This document shows, one piece after another, positions 32,344 through 41,381 of a DNA stretch of 64,000 nucleotides. The translations under genes and the position numbers were made by a program. Below the pieces are notes generated by a model. The model saw only the letters and a program-made list of their open reading frames with translations, was not told the origin of the DNA and did no database searches. The stretch is from assembly GCF_009184635.1 (NCBI RefSeq), contig NZ_WELI01000002.1, positions 62,001 through 126,000 of the forward strand, written 5' to 3'. This DNA is from Rudanella paleaurantiibacter (GTDB taxonomy: Bacteria; Bacteroidota; Bacteroidia; Cytophagales; Spirosomataceae). Every line of letters begins with the position of its first letter. Position 1 is the first letter of the stretch.

Positions 32344-34164
32344 TTATTCATTATACATTACCCCCGTTTCAAACTGCAATTTAACCAAATTCGCGTAGAG
32401 GCCGTCTTCCCGATGAGCCAGTTCATCGTGTGTGCCCTGCTCCGCTACCTGCCCTTCGCGCAGCACATAAATCGTGTCGACCTTGCGAATAGTAGCCAGC
32501 CGGTGAGCAATAATCAAAGTTGTCCGGTTTTGCATCAGCTCGTCCAGAGCCTCCTGCACCAGTTTTTCCGACTCGGCATCGAGCGAGCTGGTGGCTTCGT
32601 CGAGAATCAGAATAGCCGGGTCTTTCAGAATAGCGCGGGCAATAGCAATTCGTTGCCGTTGACCACCCGACAGTTTAACCCCACGCTCGCCCACCACCGT
32701 CTGAAAACCTTCCGGGAACGATTGAATAAACCCGTACGCGTTGGCTTTGCGGGCGGCTTCGTGAATTTCGGCTTCGGTGGCACCGGGCCGACCGTACTGA
32801 ATATTTTCGGCGATGGTGCCACCAAAAAGCATCACCTCCTGCGGCACCACGGCGATGTTCTGCCGCAGGTGCGTAATATCGAAATCGCTCAACCGGCGAC
32901 CGTCCACCGTAATCTCTCCACCAGCAATGTGGTAATACCGCATGAGCAACTGCACAATGGTCGATTTACCTGCGCCACTTTGCCCTACCAGGGCAATTTT
33001 CCGGCCCGAATCGACCCGCAGTGAGACACCCTTGAGCACCTCCACGTCAGGGCGCGATGGATACGAGAACCGGACATTTTCGAAAACTACATTGCCCTTC
33101 ACCGGCACCAGCACGGTCGCCTGCTCACTATCTGCATCTACCTCCGACTGCTCTCCGAGAATTTCCAGAATACGTTCTGAGGCTCCGATGGTTTTCTGAA
33201 GCTGTGCGTACAAGTCGCCCATGCCCGCTACCGACCCACCGATAAACGTCGTATAAACAATGAACGTTAGCAGATCAGCAAAAGGCATCTCACCGGCCTG
33301 AACCAGCGTACCACCGTACCAAACCACGCCAACAATGCCCCCGAACAGGGCAAAAATCACAAACGACACAAATGCCCCCCGGAACCGGGCCGCCCGCAGG
33401 GCCGTACCCACCACCCGCGCCAGAGCCGAGCCGTACCGCCCGATTTCGTACCGCTCGTTGGTGAAGGCTTTCACAACGTTGATGGATTGCAGCGTTTCTT
33501 CGACCACCACGTTGGCTTCGGCCAGTTGGTCCTGCGCTTTCTTCGACAGCGTTCGGATAAACCGCCCGAACACCATAGCCGCGATAATAATCACCGGAAA
33601 CGTAGCCAGCATAAACAGGGTCAGTTTCCAGGATACGTACAGGATAATGCCGGTACCGATCAGCAACGTGGCTATTTGCCGGAACAACTCGGCCAGGGTC
33701 AGCGTCAGTACATCCTGCAACTGCGACACGTCGGCCGAGATACGGCTGGTGAGTTCGCCCACCCGACGCTGCTCAAAAAACGGAATCGGCAAGGTCACGA
33801 TTTTGCTGTACGTCGACCGGCGCACATCGGCCATAGCGCGCTCGCTCACCTGCGAGAAAAAGTAGATGCGGAAAAATGAAAAAATAGCCTGTGCAACCAG
33901 TACGCCCACAAAAAACAGCGTAACCTGATTAAGCGTAAACTCCGATTTGCCCTGAATCACGCTCGTAATCTGCCCAATGAGCAGACCAAAACTGAGGGTG
34001 GTGGTGGTGGAGAGAATCAGAAACAGAAACCCCAGCGCATAGAGCCACCGGTAGGGCTTCACGAACCGGAAAATACTGATTGCCCGCCGAATGCTCTCGC
34101 GACTCAGCGGTTTTTTGTCCTCGGGACTGGCTTCTTCGCCAAAATTTCGTCGTCCTTTTGCCAT
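32344..34164 (-). CDS. ABC exporter, fused membrane and ATPase domains (MsbA/LmrA type)
   Basis: About 606 residues from ATG at 34164 (a GTG 12 bp earlier is less likely). Six-helix type-1 exporter domain (residues about 25-315), then the ATPase with Walker A GQSGAGKST, signature LSGGQRQRIAIARAIL and Walker B ILILDEATSSLD. The half-transporter would work as a homodimer. Substrate unknown; lipid or drug export are typical for the family. Monocistronic between inverted-repeat hairpin and gldB. Confidence 0.95.
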   Translation of the reverse strand: MAKGRRNFGEEASPEDKKPLSRESIRRAISIFRFVKPYRWLYALGFLFLILSTTTTLSFGLLIGQITSVIQGKSEFTLNQVTLFFVGVLVAQAIFSFFRIYFFSQVSERAMADVRRSTYSKIVTLPIPFFEQRRVGELTSRISADVSQLQDVLTLTLAELFRQIATLLIGTGIILYVSWKLTLFMLATFPVIIIAAMVFGRFIRTLSKKAQDQLAEANVVVEETLQSINVVKAFTNERYEIGRYGSALARVVGTALRAARFRGAFVSFVIFALFGGIVGVVWYGGTLVQAGEMPFADLLTFIVYTTFIGGSVAGMGDLYAQLQKTIGASERILEILGEQSEVDADSEQATVLVPVKGNVVFENVRFSYPSRPDVEVLKGVSLRVDSGRKIALVGQSGAGKSTIVQLLMRYYHIAGGEITVDGRRLSDFDITHLRQNIAVVPQEVMLFGGTIAENIQYGRPGATEAEIHEAARKANAYGFIQSFPEGFQTVVGERGVKLSGGQRQRIAIARAILKDPAILILDEATSSLDAESEKLVQEALDELMQNRTTLIIAHRLATIRKVDTIYVLREGQVAEQGTHDELAHREDGLYANLVKLQFETGVMYNE

Positions 34165-34223
34165 GTATTTGGTCACGGGTTAGGGGCATCGGTGCATATG
34201 TTTGCCGTGCCCGGTGGCCCGTG

Positions 34224-35201
34224 TTAATTTTCGTCTTTTTGCCCTTTGTACCCCGATTCCTGAAAAAGTTTCCGGGCGTCGTCGGTCGCCATCAGGTCGG
34301 TAATCGACGGGTTGGTTTGCTTATCGAAGTAGCGACCCACAATGCGCCAGCCCACCCAACGCCCAATAGCACCGGGGCAACGCGGGCCAATCTCGGCCGT
34401 AAAGGGCCGATCGTTCATGTAGCGGTTCTTTATGTCGGGACGTGTTTCGTAAATCAGCTGCTTATCAATGAAATGAGCCCACACCATATCCTGCGCGTTG
34501 TAGGTTTCGGTGAGCTGCACATCGGAATAGCCAATCACGAGGCTGTCGGCTACGGCGGGCATCATGGTTTTGGTAAACACATAGCCTTTGCCAAAGTAAA
34601 CCATATCGGCCAGCATGGTTTGGTCGGCCGGGTTATTCTTGTTAAACGCGTCAGAGAGGGTAAATACCACGGTCGGGGCAATGTATTCTTTGGCGTACCG
34701 GCGCAAAATGTACTGCGGAAACTCAGGACCACGGGGCCGGTATTTGGCCTTCGGACCCAGAAAATAATCGAGCCCCACAATCACGAGGCTATCGCTCACG
34801 ACTAGGTCGGGGCCCATGAAGCCCGTCACCATAGTCACTACGCGCGGAGGCTTAAAGTCGGGGTATGCTTTCTTAATATTGGCGAAGGCTTCACCCAATT
34901 GGGCTGCCAGCTCGTTTTCTTCCGGAAACTCGTCCTGAACCTGCTTGTACAATAGGTTGAGTTCGGGGTCGTTTACCCGATGGTGCAGGTCGGCAACCAA
35001 CGAACTATCGGGGCCGTTGTCCGCGCCAAAGTACAATTGTGCAATTGACTTGTTTCGGGTCAGAAACTCCCGAATTTGACCGGGCTCTTTTGCTGCAAAC
35101 AGGACCTGATCGAGCCGGTCGAGCGGAACCTGTTCCTTTTTGGCACAGGAGTTGAGCAGTAAAACAGCAAGAAGCGCCCCAAGAGCGGCTGGAAAACGCA
35201 T
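34224..35201 (-). CDS. gldB: Gliding motility lipoprotein GldB
   Basis: 325 residues with lipobox LLNSC (C19). The body matches GldB in order: VPLDRLDQVLF, NKSIAQLYFG, YPDFKPPRVVTMVTGF, and the DMVWAHFIDKQLIYET to PGAIGRWVGWRIV C-terminal block typical of the DUF2268-like fold of GldB. It is required for gliding in Flavobacterium. It lies alone, 59 bp upstream of the ABC exporter gene on the same strand. Confidence 0.95.
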   Translation of the reverse strand: MRFPAALGALLAVLLLNSCAKKEQVPLDRLDQVLFAAKEPGQIREFLTRNKSIAQLYFGADNGPDSSLVADLHHRVNDPELNLLYKQVQDEFPEENELAAQLGEAFANIKKAYPDFKPPRVVTMVTGFMGPDLVVSDSLVIVGLDYFLGPKAKYRPRGPEFPQYILRRYAKEYIAPTVVFTLSDAFNKNNPADQTMLADMVYFGKGYVFTKTMMPAVADSLVIGYSDVQLTETYNAQDMVWAHFIDKQLIYETRPDIKNRYMNDRPFTAEIGPRCPGAIGRWVGWRIVGRYFDKQTNPSITDLMATDDARKLFQESGYKGQKDEN

Positions 35202-35372
35202 TTATTTCGAAAAAGAGTGATCTGAACAAGGCGTTCACTAATCCATCGGGCGGTTTACTTGTCGAAGCTATAGCACAAAAAAAACACCACCACTGCGGTT
35301 GTCTCTGATTGTTCTGACACCTTCTGAACACACCCGGTACGTGAACTCCCTTTCTTGAAAACAGACAAATTT

Positions 35373-36269
35373 ATGGAAAAAGTTGCAGTCCTGACCCTGA
35401 TTTTGACGCTGACAGCCGCAGTCGGGGAATCGTGGGGTCAACAGTGGCAAGCGTCAACCGACGAATTCGCGACGGCCCGGGTTACGGAGCGCCGTTTCCG
35501 CAAAATTCTTGGCGACGATTACAAGGCGACCGTGACCGACGAAAAACCGCTTCGGAAACGGAAGAAAAAAACAAGCACCGACCGGGCTATCGACCGCGCC
35601 TACCAACAATCGCGCGATGACGCCTACCCTGATTACGAGCGCCCGAGTCACCTGATTGAAATGAGCGTGCGGTTTGCCCCACATGCTACCATCAACCGGA
35701 TCGAGGGTTCGGGTAACTACCTGGGTTTTATGCAAAACGGCACGGCCCTACGCCCTAGTGTGGGGGTATCGCTCGATTATTTCTTTTTTAAAGACCGGTA
35801 CGCATTTAGCTCGGGGCTTTGGTACACCATTAAGCGGGTGGGCTACCGGATTCCGGGCTCTTATGGCGAAACCCGCTGGAACCCCGGCGCACCGGCCAAG
35901 TACGCGGTGTATAACCTTCAGTATGTGCAGATTCCGATGACGGTGAAACTGTTTGCCAACAACCTGCTTCCATCGTCGCGGCTTTATATTCAGACGGGCG
36001 GTCTGCTCGACGTCAAACTGGCCGAAAAAGCCCTCGACCCCACGCGCAACGTGTACCATCAGGTAGCCCAGAAAGAAGGCACCCGGCGGCAGTTTGGCTT
36101 TGCCGATGTGGCCTGGGTGCTGGGGGGCGGCCTTCAGTATCGGTTGAGCCAGACCAATGCTATCAACATCAGCCTCAGTTATCAGCGGGGGCTGCTCGAC
36201 GTGGCCCGCCCCCGCGACCTGCACGTGCGCAACCGGGTGGTGGCGCTGGAATTGGGGCTGAAGTTTTAG
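35373..36269 (+). CDS. Outer-membrane beta-barrel protein (PorT-like)
   Basis: 298 residues from ATG at 35373; the in-frame TTG upstream is not needed. Signal peptide ends near GESWGQ. A basic, disordered stretch (residues about 55-75, KPLRKRKKKTSTDR) precedes barrel strands such as YFFFKDRYAFSSGLWYTI, YNLQYVQIPMTVKLF and the closing VVALELGLKF with terminal phenylalanine. Resembles the outer-membrane beta-barrel family that includes PorT, but identity with the type IX factor is not established. Ended by a terminator at 36279-36314. Confidence 0.82.
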   Translation: MEKVAVLTLILTLTAAVGESWGQQWQASTDEFATARVTERRFRKILGDDYKATVTDEKPLRKRKKKTSTDRAIDRAYQQSRDDAYPDYERPSHLIEMSVRFAPHATINRIEGSGNYLGFMQNGTALRPSVGVSLDYFFFKDRYAFSSGLWYTIKRVGYRIPGSYGETRWNPGAPAKYAVYNLQYVQIPMTVKLFANNLLPSSRLYIQTGGLLDVKLAEKALDPTRNVYHQVAQKEGTRRQFGFADVAWVLGGGLQYRLSQTNAINISLSYQRGLLDVARPRDLHVRNRVVALELGLKF

Positions 36270-36278
36270 GCTGCATAA

Positions 36279-36314
36279 AAAAAGGCAATCGGTACGAAAA
36301 CCGGTTGCCTTTTT
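36279..36314 (+). terminator. Intrinsic terminator of the barrel gene
   Basis: Stem aaaaaggcaatcgg / ccggttgccttttt (36279-36292 with 36301-36314), one G-T pair, T-rich end. The remaining spacer to 36564 shows no clear gene. Confidence 0.88.
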
Positions 36315-36564
36315 GGTGTGTCCAATGGCGTGGTACAGATCACCGTAGTACGGCGCATAGTCAGCATAATGCACCCGAACCAGACTGAAATGGTGTGGAT
36401 ATAGCAGTCAGATAATCTGTCTGGCAAAACAATCATATCGGAGCCAGACCAGCAACCTGAAAACTACCCGTTCTGATACGGGGAAAATACGTGTCTTGTT
36501 TTTGCAAAAAAGATACATAAGCTATTTCAGGTAACGCCTTCAAGTAAGTACCTAACCAAGGGGG

Positions 36565-37029
36565 TCACTTAAAATATCTTTCCACCAACTCATAGTAGTA
36601 CCGCACACTGTCGGCTTCGCTACCCACTTTAGCTACGTAACCCGTTGCCTGTACCTGATCGGCCGGCTCGTTTATCCAGTACTTTCGGAACAGGGGAATG
36701 TTATCGTAACTCACCACAAAGCTACGATTCTGGCAATCTGGATCTACTCCCAACCACTCATTGGTAGCAGTAGTCGTGGTATCTCTAATAAGTTTCTCGC
36801 TTGTATTAGGACCGGGCAATCGACCACTAACTGGGTATATTTTCAAGGTCTGTGGTTGGGCAAAGGTCGTTTGCATTCTGGTTGGATAAACAATTTTGAC
36901 AAGTCGCCACGTACCCAGAGATTGTACAAAGAAGGAACTTGCTGTTGGTGAAGAACATTTTTTTTCACAACTGCTGTTAACAGTCAACAGGACAACTGCA
37001 AACAAGACTAGGAATTTTATCCGTTTCAT
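36565..37029 (-). CDS. Lipoprotein, tandem paralogue 1
   Basis: 154 residues with lipobox VNSSC (C21) followed by EKKCSSP. The body (GTWRLVKIVYPTR, TNEWLGVDPDCQNRSF, DSVRYYYELVERYF) has no recognised domain. It is nearly the same as the gene at 37355-37825 apart from the segment after the signal (residues 29-37) and the last residues. A decayed reading frame lies directly upstream and in copy 2 overlaps the start by ATGA, so it was once the second gene of an operon. Confidence 0.72.
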   Translation of the reverse strand: MKRIKFLVLFAVVLLTVNSSCEKKCSSPTASSFFVQSLGTWRLVKIVYPTRMQTTFAQPQTLKIYPVSGRLPGPNTSEKLIRDTTTTATNEWLGVDPDCQNRSFVVSYDNIPLFRKYWINEPADQVQATGYVAKVGSEADSVRYYYELVERYFK

Positions 37030-37058
37030 GATCTGTATCTGATTACAATTTTGCTCTG

Positions 37059-37280
37059 TCAGCGAATGCCCGAAATCATCTTCACGTTCTGATTGTAATG
37101 GATGTCTGCTAACTCTGTTGGTTGCATCGGCCGGTCAAATAGACGGATAAGCGACGCCTGAACAGAGTTTGTACGATCTGTAGTAACCATATACTTGAAT
37201 TTTGTCGTCGTCCACACTAACGTAAATTCGTTAACTCCTATTCGCTTAGTCGTTCGCAGCAGTTTGCTTAAGGCATCTAT
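37059..37280 (-). pseudogene. 3' remnant of a gene upstream of lipoprotein 1
   Basis: An open frame of 73 codons without a good start (IDALSKLLRTTKRIGVNEF at its head, ELADIHYNQNVKMISGIR at its end). After its TGA the same frame continues 11 codons to a TGA that overlaps the lipoprotein start, as in copy 2. The gene body is absent. Family not recognised. Confidence 0.45.
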
Positions 37281-37283
37281 CTA

Positions 37284-37325
37284 ATAAACCATCTTGTCTC
37301 GCTGGAATTGGGACTGAAGTTTTGA
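37284..37325 (+). pseudogene. Remnant 3' end of a second barrel gene
   Basis: Reads INHLVSLELGLKF and stop, matching the end VRNRVVALELGLKF of the barrel gene at 35373-36269 at the protein level but with different third bases and stop codon. A terminator follows. It is the tail of a diverged paralogue whose body was lost. Confidence 0.65.
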
Positions 37326-37328
37326 AAA

Positions 37329-37352
37329 AAGCGTGTCAACTATGACACGCTT
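37329..37352. terminator. Terminator between barrel remnant and lipoprotein 2
   Basis: Perfect 10-bp stem aagcgtgtca / tgacacgctt (37329-37338 with 37343-37352), 4-nt loop, A-run on the left that gives a U-tail for the minus-strand lipoprotein transcript. Confidence 0.82.
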
Positions 37353-37354
37353 CA

Positions 37355-37825
37355 TTATTTGTCGAAGTAATTTCTTTCTACCAACTCATAGTAGTACCGC
37401 ACACTGTCGGCTTCGCTACCCACTTTAGCTACGTATCCCGTTGCCTGTAGCTGATCGGCTGGCCCATTTATCCAGTATTTTCGGAACAGGGGAATGTTAT
37501 CGTAACTCACCACAAAGCTACGATTCTGGCAATCTGGATCTACTCCCAACCACTCATTGGTAGCAGTAGTCGTAGTGTCTTTAAAGAGTTTTTCACTAAC
37601 ATTAGGACCGGGCAATCGACCGCTACTTGAATAGATTTTCAAGGTTTGTGGTTGGGCAAAGGTCGTTTGCGTTCTGGTTGGATAAACAATTTTGACAAGT
37701 CGCCACGTACCACGAGTGTCTAAATAAAAAGTACTTACTGCTGGTGAAGAACATTTTTTTTCACAACTGCTGTTAACAGTCAACAGGACAACTGCGAATA
37801 GGACGAGGAATTTTATACGTTTCAT
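37355..37825 (-). CDS. Lipoprotein, tandem paralogue 2
   Basis: 156 residues, the second copy of the lipoprotein at 36565-37029, with the same signal and lipobox (C21) and the same core; it differs at residues 29-37 (VSTFYLDTRG in place of ASSFFVQSLG) and at the end (VERNYFDK). The ATG overlaps the stop of an upstream frame by ATGA, typical of translational coupling. Function unknown. Confidence 0.72.
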   Translation of the reverse strand: MKRIKFLVLFAVVLLTVNSSCEKKCSSPAVSTFYLDTRGTWRLVKIVYPTRTQTTFAQPQTLKIYSSSGRLPGPNVSEKLFKDTTTTATNEWLGVDPDCQNRSFVVSYDNIPLFRKYWINGPADQLQATGYVAKVGSEADSVRYYYELVERNYFDK

Positions 37826-37962
37826 GATCTGTATATGTTTGCCGGAACGGTGAGCGTATTACACGTCTCCCCGAACCCATAAAGCTTCGCAATGCTCATC
37901 AGGTCAGCAAGATGCAGATGTGTTGCTGCCGTGTAGTTACAGCTGGGGCTACTTTCGCTGTT
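37822..37962 (-). pseudogene. 3' remnant of a gene coupled to lipoprotein 2
   Basis: 46 codons ending with TGA inside the ATGA of the lipoprotein start (HLADLMSIAKLYGFGETCN is the clearest part). An in-frame TAG at 37965-37963 precedes it and there is no start codon. It looks like the C-terminal end of a real protein. Confidence 0.45.
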
Positions 37963-38089
37963 CTATCAAATAACGACGCCCAACTCATGAAAACAAATAA
38001 ATTTATCAATCGGCTACATACGGGCTTCTTTAGGAGCTTTTTGCCCGTTGTTCCTGTTTAGCTTGGTACACAGGCCTCTTACCCATCGC

Positions 38090-38551
38090 ATGACCGAATA
38101 CCTCAAAGACGCCCTCCGTAAAGCCGCTTCGTTTTGTGCCTATCAGGAACGAACTCAACAGGAAGTCCGCGACCGCCTGAACGACTGGGACATCTACGGC
38201 GACGATGCCGAGGAGATTATTGCCGAGCTCATCAGTCAGAATTACCTCAACGAAGGGCGGTTTGCCCGGTCGTTTGCGGGTGGCAAATTCCGGGTAAAGC
38301 ACTGGGGCAAACGCAAAATTCGGCAACACCTGCAACAGCGGGGCATTACGGGCTACAACCTCGATCAGGCCATGAACGAAATAGCCCCCGACGATTACCG
38401 CGCTGCCCTCGCCGATCTGCTGGCCAAAAAACGCCGGACCATCCGCGACGATAACCCGCTCGTGGTGAAGCAAAAACTGGTTCGGTTTGCCCTGAGCAAA
38501 GGCTATGAGTCGGATCTGATCTGGCAGGTTCTGGGCGCCGAAGACGAATAG
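38090..38551 (+). CDS. recX: Regulatory protein RecX
   Basis: 153 residues from ATG at 38090 (MTEYLKDALRKAASFCAYQE). Three-helix repeats are visible: RTQQEVRDRLNDW, FARSFAGGKFRVKHWGKRKIRQHLQQRGI and the C-terminal KQKLVRFALSKGYESDLIWQVL. RecX binds and restrains RecA filaments. recA is not in this window. Downstream spacer to 38770 has only GC-rich short repeats and no gene. Confidence 0.92.
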   Translation: MTEYLKDALRKAASFCAYQERTQQEVRDRLNDWDIYGDDAEEIIAELISQNYLNEGRFARSFAGGKFRVKHWGKRKIRQHLQQRGITGYNLDQAMNEIAPDDYRAALADLLAKKRRTIRDDNPLVVKQKLVRFALSKGYESDLIWQVLGAEDE

Positions 38552-38770
38552 TTTCCCTAAACCGGACCGCCGGTGCAACCCTCATCCCCGTTTGGCCATC
38601 TTTCGGGCAGCAACCAACGGTTTGGGCACAAGGGCACGGGCTTAAGCCGGGCTCTTACCGGCAGTCCGGCAGGCGTCACGACGAATTCTTAAATTATCCT
38701 AACAGCGTCGAAGGCACTTTTGCAGCACTCTACCTTTGTTGCAGACAATAGGGTACAACCTTCAGCCTTT

Positions 38771-41227
38771 ATGAACGCTTTTCTTTACGTCCTCACCTTT
38801 ATCACGTTTGGCGCGTTTGCCCAGACGCCATCTACCGGCAAACTAACGGGCACCGTAGCCGACTCCACAACCCACCAACCCATTTCGTATGTGACGATTG
38901 CCGTATCCACGTCGGCCGTCTCCACGTCGGCAACGGGTGCGCGTAAAATTTTGCTGGGCGGCACGGCTGATGACAAAGGCGCTTTTGTGCTCGACAACAT
39001 TCCGGCGGGGGTCTACCAGATTACCCTTTCGTTTGTGGGGTACCGTACCCGAATCATTCCGAATGTGGCTATCGTGCCCGCCAATGGCCCGGTCGACCTG
39101 GGTACGGTATTCCTCGCACCCGACACCAAAAGCCTCAATGAAGTGGTGGTAACGGCCCGAAAAGCACTGGTCGAAGACAAGGGCGACAAGCTGGTGTACA
39201 ATGCCGATGTGGACGCCACCAACACGGGCGGAACCGCCGTGGATGTACTGCGGAAGGTTCCTATGCTCACCGTTGACCTCGAAGGCAACGTAAAAATGCG
39301 GGGCAGTAGTAACATACGGGTACTCGTAAACGGGAAGCCATCGAGTATTATGGCCCGTAACCTGGCCGATGCCCTTAAACAGATGCCCGCCAACATGATC
39401 AAGTCGGTGGAGGTGATTACGAGTCCCGGTGCCAAATACGATGCCGAAGGGTCGGCGGGGGTAATCAACATCATCACCAAAAAGCAGCTTCAGGGCACCA
39501 ACGGCACGGTAAACGCTACGGCTGGTAATTTCAACAACTCAATCGGCGGCAACGTGTCGGTTAAACAGGGCAAAATAGGCCTCAGCGCATCGGGCAACCT
39601 GTACACGTACCGTAATATTATGGAAATGGGGCAGAGCCGAACCACCCTTGTGGATGGGCGGCCGGTGAGCGAGCTCTCACAACGGAGCACGGCCGACAAC
39701 ACCGGGATGGGCGGTCATAGCGAACTGAGCCTTGATTATGACCCCGATTCCCTTAACCGACTCAATTTCTCGGTGAATGCCTGGGGCGGCAACTTCCCCA
39801 ACAATAGCCAACTGAGTAGCCGACTGGTATCGACGTCGGGGCAGGTAATTCAGGATTTCCGACGCGACATTGCGTTTCGGAACCCCTACGGCAATGCCGA
39901 GTTTAACCTCGGCTGGACCCGCTCGTTTACGAAGCCCGGCAAGGAGTTTTCGGTGCTGTCGCAGTACAGCTACATGCCCGACAATTATTACTACACCATC
40001 AATCAGTTCGACCGGGCGTCGGAGCGGCCCACGTTTCTGGAGCAGACTACCAACCTGAGCCGCAACAACGAGTTTACGCTTCAGAGCGACTTTGCAAACC
40101 CTTATAAACTGCGCGACTCGGCCAACCTGAAAGTGGAGTTCGGGGCCAAAACCATTCAACGGTTTATCGGCAGCGAATCGACCACCAACCTCTCGCTTAC
40201 CGGGCTGGAGCAGGATTACGCCTTCGACACGGCGCGGTCCAACGAGTTCAAGTACATTCAACGGGTGTTTGCAGGCTACAGCTCGCTCAAGCTCGACACT
40301 AAAAACAAATGGGCGCTATCGGCCGGTCTCCGGCTCGAACACACCCGCATCGGTGGCGACTTTATCACCCAGCAATTCCAGTTCAACAGTCAGTACACCA
40401 ATCTGGTCCCCAGCTTTACGGTTGCCAAAACGGTTGCCAAAAAGCATACGTTCAAGCTGGCCTACACCCAACGCATTTCGCGCCCGCTTATCTGGTATCT
40501 CAACCCGTTCCGCAACGTCAGCGACCCACGGAATATTCAGACCGGTAACCCCTTTCTGCGCCCTGAGCTTACGCACGCCACCGAGGTATCGTACAGCACC
40601 TTTGGCGAAAACGGCTTTTCGCTCAACACGTCGGTGTTCTGGCGGCAAACCAACAACGCTATCGAGTGGCTCTCGACCGTCGATGCGGCTGGTGTGGCCG
40701 TTACCTCGCCCCAAAACATTGGTCGTAACGCCAGCTACGGGGCCAACCTGAGCCTGAGTAAACAACCTACCAAACGCATCGACCTAAGCCTCAACACCGA
40801 CCTGACATACGTGCTGCTGTCGAGTGTGGCCCTGGGCCAACGCAATTCGGGCTGGGTGATGGGCATAGGGCCAAACCTGACCTACAAACTGCCCAAAGAC
40901 GTATCGGTACAGGTGATGGGGCAGTACAACACGGGCTGGATAAGCCTGCAAGGCACCAATACGGCCTGGTACTTCTACGGGCTGTCGGGCAAGAAAGAGT
41001 TCTGGGACAAAAAAGCGAGCCTGACACTGAACGTAACCAACCCCTTCAACCGGTCGGTCCTGATCCGGGGCGAGTCGTCGGCTCCGAGTTTTGATGCTTC
41101 GAATCAGTTCCGGCTCGTCAACCGGTCGGCCCGCCTGACGTTCAGCTACCGGTTTGGTCAGATGAGTAGCGGGGGCAAGCAAAGCCGAAAAATCAGCAAC
41201 GACGACGGCAAAGGGGGTGGGCGTTAG
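38771..41227 (+). CDS. TonB-receptor-like outer-membrane protein with carboxypeptidase-like domain
   Basis: 818 residues from ATG at 38771. Signal peptide ends GAFAQ. Then a CarboxypepD_reg-like domain (residues about 22-110), a plug domain (LNEVVVTARKA to GSAGVINIITKK, about 125-240), and a C-terminal outer-membrane barrel of the OMP_b-brl_3 type ending ARLTFSYRFGQ with a Gly/Lys-rich tail. Such receptors take up large substrates or act in envelope processes; no SusD partner is adjacent, so no polysaccharide locus is implied. Confidence 0.92.
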   Translation: MNAFLYVLTFITFGAFAQTPSTGKLTGTVADSTTHQPISYVTIAVSTSAVSTSATGARKILLGGTADDKGAFVLDNIPAGVYQITLSFVGYRTRIIPNVAIVPANGPVDLGTVFLAPDTKSLNEVVVTARKALVEDKGDKLVYNADVDATNTGGTAVDVLRKVPMLTVDLEGNVKMRGSSNIRVLVNGKPSSIMARNLADALKQMPANMIKSVEVITSPGAKYDAEGSAGVINIITKKQLQGTNGTVNATAGNFNNSIGGNVSVKQGKIGLSASGNLYTYRNIMEMGQSRTTLVDGRPVSELSQRSTADNTGMGGHSELSLDYDPDSLNRLNFSVNAWGGNFPNNSQLSSRLVSTSGQVIQDFRRDIAFRNPYGNAEFNLGWTRSFTKPGKEFSVLSQYSYMPDNYYYTINQFDRASERPTFLEQTTNLSRNNEFTLQSDFANPYKLRDSANLKVEFGAKTIQRFIGSESTTNLSLTGLEQDYAFDTARSNEFKYIQRVFAGYSSLKLDTKNKWALSAGLRLEHTRIGGDFITQQFQFNSQYTNLVPSFTVAKTVAKKHTFKLAYTQRISRPLIWYLNPFRNVSDPRNIQTGNPFLRPELTHATEVSYSTFGENGFSLNTSVFWRQTNNAIEWLSTVDAAGVAVTSPQNIGRNASYGANLSLSKQPTKRIDLSLNTDLTYVLLSSVALGQRNSGWVMGIGPNLTYKLPKDVSVQVMGQYNTGWISLQGTNTAWYFYGLSGKKEFWDKKASLTLNVTNPFNRSVLIRGESSAPSFDASNQFRLVNRSARLTFSYRFGQMSSGGKQSRKISNDDGKGGGR

Positions 41228-41381
41228 ACAAACGCTCCTACCACTCAGTAGAAAGAAAACAGAAACTTAACGACCGATTTCTTTTTCATAAAAAGCCCAT
41301 TACTTTAGGCAATACGAAGCCCCTGTCTAAAAAACGCTACTGTTCCCCCATTACTTCTACACCATTAGCCCAGGCATAACC

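Noticed and set aside
35748-36374. Minus-strand open frame over the barrel gene with a readable end (YADYAPYYGDLYHAIGHT)
   Set aside because: It overlaps a well-supported gene on the other strand and crosses its terminator; the readable part near 36310-36380 is short and matches nothing I know.
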